Source of the DNA: a virus
Length of the DNA: 64,000 bases
Virus record (IMG/VR): IMGVR_UViG_3300032285_004054
Coordinates: 124,001-188,000 of that record
Strand: one strand, 5' to 3'
Positions 1 through 8,881 of the stretch are shown here, one piece after another. The notes beneath the pieces were generated by a model. It searched no databases and had not been told where the DNA came from. It was given only the letters and a program-made list of their open reading frames with translations. Each line of letters starts with the position of its first letter. Position 1 is the stretch's first letter. Made by a program: the position numbers and the translations under genes.

Positions 1-1227
1 GGGAAAATCCCATTCAGCTAAATAAGGATTTTCGTTCGGAACAGTATACGCAACTATAGTAGCGTTTTCAGCAGTAGCGGTAGCTGCAGGTGTAATTGTT
101 GTAAATACGTAACCGCCTGTATCAAACCCGTTGACATCGGTACGTTGAAAATGTATAGCGTCAGGATCAGTAGTGTAGGGTGTTGTAGCAGAAACATTAA
201 TCACAGAAGGTACTATATTACCATCTTGATCTATTATATCTAAATTTAAGACTGTTGATAACCCTGTAGGATTATCTACAGGGAAATTGTAAATTATACC
301 ACTACTTGTTGTCGGTACACCAGTATAACAAAAACGATTTGCAAGATTTGAATGACCGGTTATTAATACCGGTATGGGGTAACCAGCCCATTTACTTGTT
401 GATATACCGTCAATATAATTACCTGTTACTTTAAAATAATCAGGCTTATAATCATAGAACTGCCAGGCAATAGTAGCACGGGTTACTGTTGTATTACTAT
501 AACTAAAATATTTGTATGTATTGGTTTCAAGCGGTACAGGTAGTGCTGATGTCTGCAATGTAGCGATAATAACTAACGGGCAATTTTCTGTAGGGTTACC
601 TATACTTTGATCATCTCTAAATTTGAATTGACCGGAACCTGAAACAGCTACAACGTTACCGTCTTTATTATACAGATTAACAGTTTCAATATTTAGAGTA
701 TCAATGGCGTTACCACTTAAATCGTAAAAACTCCAAGTAGGTGTTAAGAATTTCCATTTACCAGTAGCAAAATCAAGCGGTATAGAAGGAGAGTTTGCCG
801 CAAATAATTTTACTTTAATGGGTTCATTTATTTGAGCAGATATTATGTTAACAGTAAACGGTTCAGGAGAAATTTCTCCGGGTGTACCGAACTGTTTCGG
901 GTAATTTGCAAACGATATATAATCTCTATAAACGTAGTCAACAGAAATACTCGCAGTATTAGTACTATAGGTATTATCATACCCAAAAGCAGATAATGTA
1001 ACCGTATATATACCTGGAAATTTATATACATGAGACGGGAACAATGTATCGTATGCAATATTACCGTCACCGAAATTCCATATAACTTGTTTTACATTAG
1101 GGTCATACGCGGAAATACTCGTATATGTAGGACCGTTAAAATAAAAAACAGTACCATATACGTCTCCTGATAATTGAGGAACACCTGTAAGTGATGTTGA
1201 GTATATACTAATAGGAGGCGTAACCAT
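1..1227 (-). CDS. PKD-domain virion/adhesion protein (partial, 3' end outside window)
   Basis: An open frame runs on the minus strand from an ATG at 1227 through position 1 without a stop, so at least 409 residues are present and the C-terminus is missing. Residues about 24-95 form a PKD (Ig-like) domain: the WNFGDG signature is at 50-55, followed by SHVYKFPGIYTVTLSA. The rest is beta-rich, Thr/Ser/Asn-rich and without Cys clusters, as in tail fibre or baseplate appendage proteins. It lies 8 bases downstream of the gp6-like gene, where T4 has gp7, but I cannot claim gp7 homology. PKD domains usually mediate binding to surface polymers or proteins, so a host-contact role is inferred. A TATAAATT late-type box lies upstream (1238-1245). 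Confidence 0.75.
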   Translation of the reverse strand, partial: MVTPPISIYSTSLTGVPQLSGDVYGTVFYFNGPTYTSISAYDPNVKQVIWNFGDGNIAYDTLFPSHVYKFPGIYTVTLSAFGYDNTYSTNTASISVDYVYRDYISFANYPKQFGTPGEISPEPFTVNIISAQINEPIKVKLFAANSPSIPLDFATGKWKFLTPTWSFYDLSGNAIDTLNIETVNLYNKDGNVVAVSGSGQFKFRDDQSIGNPTENCPLVIIATLQTSALPVPLETNTYKYFSYSNTTVTRATIAWQFYDYKPDYFKVTGNYIDGISTSKWAGYPIPVLITGHSNLANRFCYTGVPTTSSGIIYNFPVDNPTGLSTVLNLDIIDQDGNIVPSVINVSATTPYTTDPDAIHFQRTDVNGFDTGGYVFTTITPAATATAENATIVAYTVPNENPYLAEWDFP

Positions 1228-1235
1228 ATAAAGTA

Positions 1236-3038
1236 TTAATTTATAACAATGTAATTAGTTATATTATTGAGATTATTATAGTAAGGAAATTCAAAATAAT
1301 TTAACGAGACGTTGTTTGATGTTGATATGGCATCCTGATAAGGATAGTTAGGGTTCCAGACATATATAGATAGTCCTTCAACTTTAACATCAGGAACGTC
1401 TGTACGGGCCGTGTAAAATGTTTGTACACCATCTACAGCTAAAATTTCTTGTGTTAAGCCTCTAACATCGAGTGTCATACCTAATGATAATCTTAGATTG
1501 CTAAAATAATTTGTAAAAATATTTAGAATGTCGTTTGCAATGGCTTGCTTATTACGTAAAGAATTAGGTAACTGCTTAACTTGTAATTGAATACAGGATT
1601 GATCTCCTGCAGGGTATAACAGCTTACCGGGATTTGCTATACCGATACTAACAGCTTTGTAAACAGGGTCAATAAAGACAATCTCAGCTGTTGTTAAAGC
1701 AGTATCAGATAATGATGATTTTATTAACTGTTTTTGTGCAGGTGCTAAATAGTTAAATGTTGTGTTGGTAGCGCGAGGTGCAACAACTAGATATATATTG
1801 TTAAAGTTACAACTATCAGCGTATAATACCTGATTTATTAAAGCTCTATCTGTTAGGTTAGGGTTATTAACACCAAGCTTATAAAAATATTGTAAATATT
1901 GAGATACGTAATCGGTATTGTTTACAACTCTAACGTCGGTAATAAGATTTGCAAAGTTTGTTTGTATAAACGTTTGAAAATCTTTGGTAGTTACAAGGCG
2001 ATACTGACTTCTAAAATTCGAAGGTGCAATATCACGGATGTTATCTGTTGTTTGGGATGCGCGTATATTAGTCGAGCTTGAATTATTTGTTATAAAGATA
2101 TTTTGACTAATTTGTGTATCTGTTAAAAAATTGTACTGGTTACCTACAATATCGCTTAATATATTTTTGAATTGAGGTGTATTAAGTTTTACGATACCGT
2201 TGCTACCGTTAAATGATAACGGACCTACTATACCGCTAGTTCCATCGCTCTGTAGGTAGTATACTGCAACTAAATCACCGCTACGAAGTTTTAATCCGTT
2301 AATATCATTACCAAATTTAATTTCATATCGTTGATTTTCATTTAATCTAATTTCGTATTTTTTAGCAGTACCTGTTTCGAGATATAAACTATTTGTAGGT
2401 GTATATTGACTCCATGTACCGTTTAGATTAGAATAAACGTATACGTCAATGTTAAAGTGATCTACTAATACACCTGCTGTATCTAATAATACAATTTCGT
2501 TATCGTCCCCTGCAGCTGTGTATGTAGGATATTCTTGATAACTACCTTGATATAAAAATACGTCTTGAGAGAGCTGGGTAAGCAATTCATTTGAATTGTT
2601 TGTTTTGGCAAATGTTACATCCTGTGTAAATGAAAAAGCAATATTACTTGTTTTAATTGATGAATATCTTGGTATAGTGTATAGACCTATATCGAGCCCG
2701 TTTGAGGAATTTGCTGATGCATTAAACGTTAATGTTGATGTTTGATAACCGATAGGTTTGTAATCAATAAGCTTAACAATGCGGTTCATGTTTTCGTAAA
2801 GCTGTGCTTCACTAAACATAGATTCAGTACTTGTCTTATTGAGATAGTAAATTAGAGTATTGTACGAGTATGCTACTATATCTATAATTGATGCAAGATT
2901 ACTACCGACAAAGTTTTGATCAGTAAATGTTCCTTGTTCGTTTAATCGATCGATAATAAGCTGTCTTAGAGACATTGCGTCGAAGGCCATATAGCCTCCA
3001 GCTGGTATATCGTAAGGGTTTTGCGGTGTAGTTGCCAT
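1236..3038 (-). CDS. Baseplate wedge protein, gp6-like
   Basis: A 600-residue protein, near the size of T4 gp6 (660). Its N-terminal half resembles the gp6/gpJ-type wedge family, with a segment on unsupported motion through the membrane-distal ring replaced by Asn/Ser-rich beta sequence. The region FRSQYRLVTTKDFQTFI (about residues 340-360) is typical of gp6/J proteins, where this domain dimerises to form the baseplate inner ring. It follows the gp25-like gene by three bases (3038 against 3042), and the gp25-gp6 pair is a conserved wedge neighbourhood. It would act in the six-wedge baseplate that triggers sheath contraction. Assignment rests on family resemblance and synteny, not on a computed alignment. 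Confidence 0.8.
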   Translation of the reverse strand: MATTPQNPYDIPAGGYMAFDAMSLRQLIIDRLNEQGTFTDQNFVGSNLASIIDIVAYSYNTLIYYLNKTSTESMFSEAQLYENMNRIVKLIDYKPIGYQTSTLTFNASANSSNGLDIGLYTIPRYSSIKTSNIAFSFTQDVTFAKTNNSNELLTQLSQDVFLYQGSYQEYPTYTAAGDDNEIVLLDTAGVLVDHFNIDVYVYSNLNGTWSQYTPTNSLYLETGTAKKYEIRLNENQRYEIKFGNDINGLKLRSGDLVAVYYLQSDGTSGIVGPLSFNGSNGIVKLNTPQFKNILSDIVGNQYNFLTDTQISQNIFITNNSSSTNIRASQTTDNIRDIAPSNFRSQYRLVTTKDFQTFIQTNFANLITDVRVVNNTDYVSQYLQYFYKLGVNNPNLTDRALINQVLYADSCNFNNIYLVVAPRATNTTFNYLAPAQKQLIKSSLSDTALTTAEIVFIDPVYKAVSIGIANPGKLLYPAGDQSCIQLQVKQLPNSLRNKQAIANDILNIFTNYFSNLRLSLGMTLDVRGLTQEILAVDGVQTFYTARTDVPDVKVEGLSIYVWNPNYPYQDAISTSNNVSLNYFEFPYYNNLNNITNYIVIN

Positions 3039-3041
3039 TTA

Positions 3042-3554
3042 TTATAAGTTTTTAGATGGTATGATTGTAAAGTTTTGATTCTTAGTATTAAGAATGTAAT
3101 TTACTGTATCAGTAGTATTTAATGTTGGGAAATTTAAGATTATACTAATATTATAACGATTGTGATCAGGATCAGCTTCAACATTAACGTTAACGACACT
3201 AACTCTAGGTTCGTATTTTGTAATTACATTTAGTATTTGGCTGCCAATAGCTAAAGCGTTAGATTGTGTGATTTGTGTAAAAAGATGTTGTCTTAAATCT
3301 AAACCATAATCAGGGAATAAAAATCTCTGTCCTGGCAGGGTATTGAAGAGATTTGTTATAGAATTACGAATAGCTAGGGTATCGTAGTCAACTTTTATAT
3401 CAGAGCCTGTTTTATACGGGTAACCGTTACTTAAAGATATGTGTTGTTCCATATCTAGCGCTAAATCGCTGTACACATACGAACCACCATTATAGCCTTG
3501 CTGATCGGTATAAGTACTTGCGACTTGTTCTAAAGTTTTTATCTTTATGGCCAT
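3042..3554 (-). CDS. Baseplate wedge protein, gp25-like
   Basis: 170 residues with a C-terminal gp25/IraD-like domain (about 65-165). Diagnostic features are NLFNTLPGQRFLFPDYGLDLR, then a helix and the strand pair around YEPRVSVVNVNVEADP. The family EPR motif is present as YEPRVSV. In T4-like and other contractile systems gp25 sits next to the sheath-initiator and holds the first sheath ring on the wedge. The protein is about 40 residues longer than T4 gp25 because of an N-terminal extension. It lies directly upstream of the gp6-like gene and was probably co-transcribed with it. The opposite-strand gene starting at 3608 is divergent. Confidence 0.88.
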   Translation of the reverse strand: MAIKIKTLEQVASTYTDQQGYNGGSYVYSDLALDMEQHISLSNGYPYKTGSDIKVDYDTLAIRNSITNLFNTLPGQRFLFPDYGLDLRQHLFTQITQSNALAIGSQILNVITKYEPRVSVVNVNVEADPDHNRYNISIILNFPTLNTTDTVNYILNTKNQNFTIIPSKNL

Positions 3555-3582
3555 TTCTACACTATTATTTAGTTAAGAAGAC

Positions 3583-3590
3583 CATAAATA
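3583..3590 (+). promoter_or_regulatory. Late-type promoter box CATAAATA
   Basis: CATAAATA differs by one base from the T4 late -10 consensus TATAAATA. It lies 17 bases before the ATG at 3608, in the divergent gap between the gp25-like gene and the plus-strand gene. It would be read by the gp55-type sigma factor encoded at 45825-46385. Confidence 0.5.
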
Positions 3591-3607
3591 ATATAACAAC
3601 AGCAATT

Positions 3608-4156
3608 ATGGATCCTAAATTTAATATTTTATTTGAAAATCTTCTAGAGAGATATCAGCAAGGTGGTTACCTAATTGGCGATAGAGTTAGATTTCGTAAC
3701 GATGCTCTTCGTCATGAATTCTTTAAAGATAAGGCAGCTAGCTTTGTTGAGCTTGTAAAATCCTGTTCGAATGAAAATTTTGATTTAAATTTAAGAATTT
3801 CTTCGTTAAAGAGTGTATATCCAACAACTACACAAAATTATCGTGGAGGTACTGAATCACCTGATAAGATTTTTGCTGATATTATTGTTGAATACGCTCC
3901 TGGTCTCTATCGTACACCTATGACAGTACCTATTGAAGTACTTGAACTTATGGAAGACGGTATCAACCGCGGACCAGTACCTAATAGTTTAAAGAGAAAG
4001 AGTGATATTCACGGTCCTAAGGAAATAAAAACCAAAGAAACGAACGATCTTAAGGCTGAAGTTAATCTTAAGAATACAAACGTAAAGCTACCTGGTGGTA
4101 ATAAATGGGATGACAGTAAACCAGGTGGAGGTAATAAACCTAAGAAGAAACGCTAA
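3608..4156 (+). CDS. Conserved phage protein of unknown function with tag-like N-terminus
   Basis: The open frame extends upstream to 3518 but that would overlap the divergent gp25-like gene; ATG 3608, 17 bases after a late-type box, is chosen (182 residues). The N-terminus MDPKFNILFENLLER has the amphipathic pattern ending in LLE that recurs in several proteins of this window. The middle (about residues 20-125) is a folded domain with FADIIVEYAPGLYRTPMTVPIEVLELME and GPVPNSLKRK. The C-terminus (about 130-182) is Lys/Gly/Asn-rich and likely disordered. I do not recognise a function. The late box and tag suggest a virion or internal head protein. Confidence 0.65.
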   Translation: MDPKFNILFENLLERYQQGGYLIGDRVRFRNDALRHEFFKDKAASFVELVKSCSNENFDLNLRISSLKSVYPTTTQNYRGGTESPDKIFADIIVEYAPGLYRTPMTVPIEVLELMEDGINRGPVPNSLKRKSDIHGPKEIKTKETNDLKAEVNLKNTNVKLPGGNKWDDSKPGGGNKPKKKR

Positions 4157-4244
4157 GTCTAAGTAGAAACTTAGCAAAATGAAAATACAATGTATAAACA
4201 CACTCGGACTATGTCTTGCAACCTATAAGTACTTTTAAAATTTT

Positions 4245-5216
4245 ATGATATTCGACGAACAAATCTCCCGTAAACCCAACAATTATAAATGGACCGACGA
4301 ATTCATTGAGTCGATGCATAATGGATTCTGGACTGATAAAGAATTCTCTTTTAAGTCTGATGTTCAACAATTCAAAGTAAATCTAACTGAACAAGAAAGA
4401 GAGATTATTATTCGTACACTTTCAGCTATCGGGCAGATTGAAATTGCTGTTAAAACTTTTTGGGCTAAGTTAGGAGAGAATCTTCCTCAGCCTTGTTTTC
4501 AGGATCTTGGTTATGTTATGGCTAATACAGAAGTTATTCATAACAATGCTTATGAAAGACTTCTTTCCGTTCTTGGTTTAGAGGATGTATTTGAAGAGAA
4601 TCTAAAGCTCGACTGGATTGAAGGTCGTGTGAAGTATCTTCGCAAGTATACTCACAAGTTTTACAAGGACTCAAAGAAGCAGTATCTATATGCTATTATT
4701 TTGTTTACGCTTCTCGTTGAGAATGTTTCTCTAATGAGTCAATTCTATGTTATCAATTGGTTTGCTCGTCATAAAAACGTTCTCAAGGATACTGATCAAC
4801 AAGTAAAGTACACTCGTAACGAAGAGAATATTCATGGACTTGTTGGTACAAAGATTATTAATACCATCAGAGAAGAATACCCTGAATTGTTTGATGAAGA
4901 GCTTACAGAGCGTATTCTTCATGAAGCTCAAGAAGCTTATAAGTCCGAGGCTAAGATTGTTGACTGGATGGTTAACGGTATTCAAGAAGATGGACTCACT
5001 GCGCCTGTTCTCAAAGAGTTTATTAAAGATCGAATTAACGAATCTTTAAAGGGTATTGGTTTCCCTGAAACCTTTGAGACTGATAAAGAGCTTGTTAAAA
5101 AGACAATGTGGTTTAACGAAGAGTTATTGGGTAACAACATGACTGACTTTTTTCATAGTCGTCCGGTAGAGTACTCCAAGAAATCACAATCTTTCTCTGA
5201 AGATGATTTATTCTAG
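4245..5216 (+). CDS. nrdB: Ribonucleotide reductase class I beta subunit
   Basis: Small (R2) subunit that houses the di-iron/tyrosyl radical cofactor used by NrdA to reduce ribonucleoside diphosphates. At 323 residues it is close to family length. Visible ligands: E66 (in QIEIAV), E96 and H99 (TEVIH), E159 (LVENVSL), E194 and H197 (EENIH). The radical tyrosine fits Y103, in the E-x-x-H-x3-Y spacing seen in E. coli around Tyr122. The C-terminus SEDDLF is the acidic tail that docks on the alpha subunit. It precedes nrdA by 40 bases. Together they supply dNTPs for the replication genes nearby. Confidence 0.95.
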   Translation: MIFDEQISRKPNNYKWTDEFIESMHNGFWTDKEFSFKSDVQQFKVNLTEQEREIIIRTLSAIGQIEIAVKTFWAKLGENLPQPCFQDLGYVMANTEVIHNNAYERLLSVLGLEDVFEENLKLDWIEGRVKYLRKYTHKFYKDSKKQYLYAIILFTLLVENVSLMSQFYVINWFARHKNVLKDTDQQVKYTRNEENIHGLVGTKIINTIREEYPELFDEELTERILHEAQEAYKSEAKIVDWMVNGIQEDGLTAPVLKEFIKDRINESLKGIGFPETFETDKELVKKTMWFNEELLGNNMTDFFHSRPVEYSKKSQSFSEDDLF

Positions 5217-5219
5217 TTG

Positions 5220-5247
5220 TTGTCTAAGATTTTTAGATTAAAATAAT
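5220..5247 (+). promoter_or_regulatory. Candidate sigma70-like promoter before nrdA
   Basis: TTGTCT (5220-5225), a 16-base spacer and AATAAT (5242-5247), with the nrdA ATG nine bases further on. The 16-base spacing is the same as in the candidate promoters of gp32, folE2 and uvsX in this window. The match is modest, so confidence is low. Confidence 0.35.
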
Positions 5248-5256
5248 AGATACAAC

Positions 5257-6906
5257 ATGAACAAAGACATCTATTGGCTTAATAAAGACTCGAGAAAATT
5301 TCTCAGTCGAGGTTACCTTGTAGAAGGAGAAACCGCCGAACAACGTATAAGAGATATTGCTGAAAAAGCTGAGCATTATCTTAATCTTCCTGGTTTTGCA
5401 GATAAGTTTGAAGATTATATGCACAGAGGTTTCTATTCTCTAGCATCTCCTATCTGGTCTAACTTTGGCCGTGTTCGTGGTCTTCCTATCTCCTGTTTTG
5501 GTTCGTATGTCAATGACGACATGGATGATATTCTATATAAAGTTGCTGAAGTAGGTGTTATGTCTAAAGTTGGTGGAGGTACATCTGGGTACTTTGGGGC
5601 TATTCGCCATCGTGGTGCTCCTATCTCTTCTGGCGGTGAGGCAACTGGTGTACATCATCAGTTATCAGTTTTTGAATCTCTTACAAATTATATCTCCCAA
5701 GGTAATGTTCGTCGTGGTTCATTTGCTGCTTATCTTCCTATTGATCATCCAGATATTGAAGAGTTCTTAAAGATTCGCGGAGAAGGCGATGATATTCAGA
5801 ACTTATCAATAGGTGTATGCGTATCTGACGAATGGATGAAATCCATGATTGCAGGTGATAAAGATAAGCGTGCTATTTGGGGATTAGTTATTAAGAAGCG
5901 TTTTGAGTCCGGTTATCCTTATATCTTCTTTACAGATAATGCTAATAACCAGGCACCTAAAGTTTATAAAGATAAAGGTCTGAAGATTAATCATAGTAAT
6001 CTTTGTACTGAGATTATGCTTTCAAACGGTATTGAAGAGTCATTTGTCTGTGATCTTTCTTCTCTTAATCTTGAGCGTTGGGATGAATGGAAGGATACAG
6101 ATGCTGTAGAAACTTTAGTATATTTCTTAGATTCAGTAATGACTGAATTTATTAATAAGACAGAAGGTATGAAGTTTATGGAGCATCCTAGAAACTTTGC
6201 TATTAATCAGCGAGCTCTAGGTGTTGGTATTCTTGGTTGGCATTCTCTTCTTCAGCTTAAGATGATTGGGTTTGAATCAATGGGCGCTAAAATGCTTAAC
6301 AATCAGATTTGGAAATTTATTAGAGAAAAAGCAGATCTTGCTTCTGAAGCATTAGCTAAAGAATACGGCGAAGCACCTCTTCTTAAAGGGTACGGTCGTC
6401 GTAATACAACTACATTAGCAGTTGCTCCTACAACATCTTCTTCTTTTATTCTCGGACAGGTCAGTCCTTCTATCGAACCTCTTAATAGTAATTACTTTGT
6501 TAAGGATTTAGCTAAGGGTAAGTTTACATTTAGAAATCCTTATCTTAAAAAGCTTCTTAAAGAGAAGGGTAAAGATGATGATGATACTTGGAAGTCAATT
6601 CTTATTAAGGGCGGTTCAGTGCAGCATCTTGATTTTCTAACTCAGGAAGAGAAGGACGTATTCAAGACATTTGGTGAGATTTCACAAAAAGAGATTATTA
6701 TTCAAGCTGCTGCTAGACAGAAGTATATCGATCAAGGTCAATCATTAAACGTAATGATTCCACCTAATACAAAACCGAAGGATGTTAATGAGCTTCTTAT
6801 CTTTGCCTGGGAACAAGGTATTAAATCACTTTATTATCAGCGTTCAGCAAATCCTGCGCAAGAGCTTGCTCGTTCAATTCTTACTTGTGCATCGTGTGAG
6901 GCTTAA
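5257..6906 (+). CDS. nrdA: Ribonucleotide reductase class I alpha subunit, short form
   Basis: Catalytic (R1) subunit. The redox pair is C80 (LPISCFGSYV) and C265 (SFVCDLSSLNL), and the thiyl-radical cysteine is C250 in NLCTEI. The PTTSSS phosphate-binding loop lies near residue 390, and the C-terminal CASCEA carries the swinging cysteine pair that takes electrons from a thioredoxin or glutaredoxin. At 549 residues it lacks the N-terminal ATP-cone (about 100 residues) found in E. coli NrdA, so overall activity is probably not shut off by dATP. No thioredoxin-type reductant gene is seen in the window, so the host's may be used. Confidence 0.95.
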   Translation: MNKDIYWLNKDSRKFLSRGYLVEGETAEQRIRDIAEKAEHYLNLPGFADKFEDYMHRGFYSLASPIWSNFGRVRGLPISCFGSYVNDDMDDILYKVAEVGVMSKVGGGTSGYFGAIRHRGAPISSGGEATGVHHQLSVFESLTNYISQGNVRRGSFAAYLPIDHPDIEEFLKIRGEGDDIQNLSIGVCVSDEWMKSMIAGDKDKRAIWGLVIKKRFESGYPYIFFTDNANNQAPKVYKDKGLKINHSNLCTEIMLSNGIEESFVCDLSSLNLERWDEWKDTDAVETLVYFLDSVMTEFINKTEGMKFMEHPRNFAINQRALGVGILGWHSLLQLKMIGFESMGAKMLNNQIWKFIREKADLASEALAKEYGEAPLLKGYGRRNTTTLAVAPTTSSSFILGQVSPSIEPLNSNYFVKDLAKGKFTFRNPYLKKLLKEKGKDDDDTWKSILIKGGSVQHLDFLTQEEKDVFKTFGEISQKEIIIQAAARQKYIDQGQSLNVMIPPNTKPKDVNELLIFAWEQGIKSLYYQRSANPAQELARSILTCASCEA

Positions 6907-6950
6907 GCTTTAAGCTTGCCTGTTTATAAAATGCCATCTATTATGGTGGC

Positions 6951-7481
6951 ATGAATATATTTGTAACCGACAGCGATCCTATTGTTTCTGCTAGGGAGCT
7001 TTGTGATAAACACGTTCGTTCTAAGATGCAGATAGAGTCTGCTATTATGCTTCAAAACGCGTTTACCAATGAGCAATTAAGTTCATCTGATTGTCCTAGA
7101 ACTAAAACAGGTAAGGTTCGTTCATCAGGTAAAGGTTATTCAAAACATCAATGTACTATCTGGGTTAAAGAATCTAGAGCTAATTTTGAATGGCTCGTTG
7201 AACATGCTCTAGAAATGTTTAATGAACGTAATTACCGTTGGCCTGATTCCTCAGAGCATTTTACTAAGGAATTTATTCTCTGGTGCAAAGACAATATGAA
7301 TAAAACTATTCATACGACTAATACATTAACACCTTTTACCGTAGCTATCAGTCAAGATAGTAACTGTCGTAAAATTAAAGACTTTGATAAACTATCTGTT
7401 ATCGAGCAATACAGACTTTATATTAAGTACGATAAACTTTTTGCTGCTTGGACAAAGCGTAATAAACCTAATTGGTTTTAA
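6951..7481 (+). CDS. Conserved phage protein, MNIFV...DKHV family, unknown function
   Basis: 176 residues. The start MNIFVTDSDPIVSARELCDKHV matches a small phage family recognised by a DKHV box after an N-terminal strand, and by later C-x-W-x-x-E-S and W-x-x-x-x-x-L patterns (here CTIWVKESRANFEWLVEHAL). The conserved His, Cys, Glu and Trp residues suggest an enzyme, possibly a nucleic-acid one, but I cannot name the activity. It follows nrdA by 44 bases. A small hairpin (6931-6936 with 6947-6952) would cover the start codon. Confidence 0.75.
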   Translation: MNIFVTDSDPIVSARELCDKHVRSKMQIESAIMLQNAFTNEQLSSSDCPRTKTGKVRSSGKGYSKHQCTIWVKESRANFEWLVEHALEMFNERNYRWPDSSEHFTKEFILWCKDNMNKTIHTTNTLTPFTVAISQDSNCRKIKDFDKLSVIEQYRLYIKYDKLFAAWTKRNKPNWF

Positions 7482-8248
7482 CCTACTTTCCAGATATTAA
7501 TATCAAATAATATTGCAGACGGTACTGCAACTGGAGCCGCTACTACGAACGCAGTCGAAGCATCTCGTCTAACGACGAACTTATACTTTGTTGTTAAAGA
7601 AGTAACTTGAAATTGACCTTTAATACTTATTTGCGGCGAATTACTTCCCCATGCATCAATAGCAACAGTTACGGGCCCTTGCAGTATAACATTATTGCTA
7701 TCATCTACAAGATAAGCATCTAAAGCAACGTTTAAGTCAGCATACGGTACAGCAATTCCTGGACCGTCTAATTCAACCCTATATATTCCAACTGAAGGAA
7801 ATTGAAATGTATTGTCGCTGTTTATAGTTATACCGATATTATTAAGTTGATTTACAGGTGTACTACTAATTTTGAGTGTTCTTGTTGGAGTACTACCTGC
7901 AAATAAATTAACAGCTGAGCCGTTTACAGCACCAGTTGAACTAGTAACTGTTTTTAGTAATCTTGGTGCTTCAACTGAACTAGCAACTTCAACAAGTCTT
8001 GTGTAAGGGTAATTTCCAATATTGTTCACATTACTACTTAATCCGTGTATCAAAGAAAGTAAATAGTTATAATCTATTTGTTCTTGTATTTTAGCAGCAC
8101 TTATTTGACATGTAAGATAATTTGTATTGGCATTTATATACTGCAGAGAATCGCCCATACAATCATCTAGACTAATTGACCAAGGACCTGTTCCTGGGCA
8201 GGTTATAACTGGCGGGGAACCACCTGGAGGATTAAAAAGTGTAGCCAT
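7478..8248 (-). CDS. Probable virion surface protein with C1q/TNF-like C-terminal domain
   Basis: 256 residues, no signal peptide. The N-terminal part is Pro/Gly-rich (FNPPGGSPPVITCPGTGPW) then helical (about 30-70). The C-terminal half (about 110-256) alternates short strands in a jelly-roll-like pattern: FPSVGIYRVELDGPGI, LNVALDAYLVDDSNNVILQG, KYKFVVRRD and a final FDINIWKVG. That pattern resembles C1q/TNF-like trimeric domains of phage fibre and decoration proteins. It lies downstream of the probable small terminase with an AATAAATA box (8263-8270) before its ATG, consistent with late expression. The domain call is by eye and could be wrong. Confidence 0.55.
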   Translation of the reverse strand: MATLFNPPGGSPPVITCPGTGPWSISLDDCMGDSLQYINANTNYLTCQISAAKIQEQIDYNYLLSLIHGLSSNVNNIGNYPYTRLVEVASSVEAPRLLKTVTSSTGAVNGSAVNLFAGSTPTRTLKISSTPVNQLNNIGITINSDNTFQFPSVGIYRVELDGPGIAVPYADLNVALDAYLVDDSNNVILQGPVTVAIDAWGSNSPQISIKGQFQVTSLTTKYKFVVRRDASTAFVVAAPVAVPSAILFDINIWKVG

Positions 8249-8277
8249 ATACTATTGTAAAATATTTATTACTGTTT

Positions 8278-8844
8278 TTAACTATTTCGAGCTAAAATAT
8301 CGCTTGCCTTTATTTTAACAGGTACAGGTTCTTTACCTTGTACAAGCTCTGCTTCAATAACATTTGGATCAGGTAATGTTTTACCGCTTAAAATATGCTT
8401 CATAATTTCTTCTCTAGAAGCTAAGACAACTTGTGTATTATTATTTGTAATAGTGTTACCTGTTATGTTTTGGGTAGGTGTTTGTACAGTAGAAGCTGCT
8501 ATTTGTTTTTTACCTTCTATTTTTAATTGTTCAATTTCTTTTGTTGCTTCAATTTTTTTCTTTTGAAGCATCGTTTTATTGAGAATTTCAATCGCACCTG
8601 TTGCTGAATTTATTAATGAAGCAAGAGAAGCTATTTCTTCTGGATCTTGACCTTGTATAATAAGATCTTTTACACTGTTAATAGAATGAATACTTGCATC
8701 AATAAGCTCTCCTGATTTTTTAAGAACGAATTCAGTAACCTTATCTTCAGATAGATCTGTTACCGGTGCAGGTACTAAAGCTGTTGTAGGTTCAAAACTA
8801 AAACTAGAAAGCTCGTCAAGTAATGTATTTAAATTGTCCGACAT
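8278..8844 (-). CDS. Probable terminase small subunit, gp16-like
   Basis: 188 residues, close to T4 gp16 (164). The layout matches gp16: an acidic N-terminus, a central helical hairpin of about 65 residues (VLKKSGELIDASIHSINSV ... EILNKTMLQKKKIEA), then a Gln/Thr/Asn-rich linker (QNITGNTITNNNTQVVLAS) and a C-terminal helix. Small terminases of this family form rings that recognise packaging sites and stimulate TerL. It sits about 14 kb from terL, unlike T4 where the two genes adjoin. The start is preceded by a perfect late box. Identity is inferred from architecture rather than strong sequence identity. Confidence 0.55.
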   Translation of the reverse strand: MSDNLNTLLDELSSFSFEPTTALVPAPVTDLSEDKVTEFVLKKSGELIDASIHSINSVKDLIIQGQDPEEIASLASLINSATGAIEILNKTMLQKKKIEATKEIEQLKIEGKKQIAASTVQTPTQNITGNTITNNNTQVVLASREEIMKHILSGKTLPDPNVIEAELVQGKEPVPVKIKASDILARNS

Positions 8845-8851
8845 TGTTGAT

Positions 8852-8859
8852 TATTTATA
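8852..8859 (-). promoter_or_regulatory. Late promoter box TATAAATA before probable terS
   Basis: Perfect TATAAATA on the minus strand, 7 bases before the ATG at 8844. It matches the T4 late -10 element read by gp55. Confidence 0.6.
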
Positions 8860-8881
8860 ATAGTATATTAATTTAATAGAT

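Noticed and set aside
843-1070. A 75-residue minus-strand frame
   Set aside because: It lies in another frame within the PKD-domain gene, which is continuous to the window edge.
3518-3607. Longer start for the gene at 3608
   Set aside because: It would overlap the divergent gp25-like gene and precede the late-type box; ATG 3608 is better placed.
4152-4174. Short hairpin GCTAAG...CTTAGC after the gene at 3608, as a terminator
   Set aside because: Short stem and no T tract; it may be chance in AT-rich DNA.
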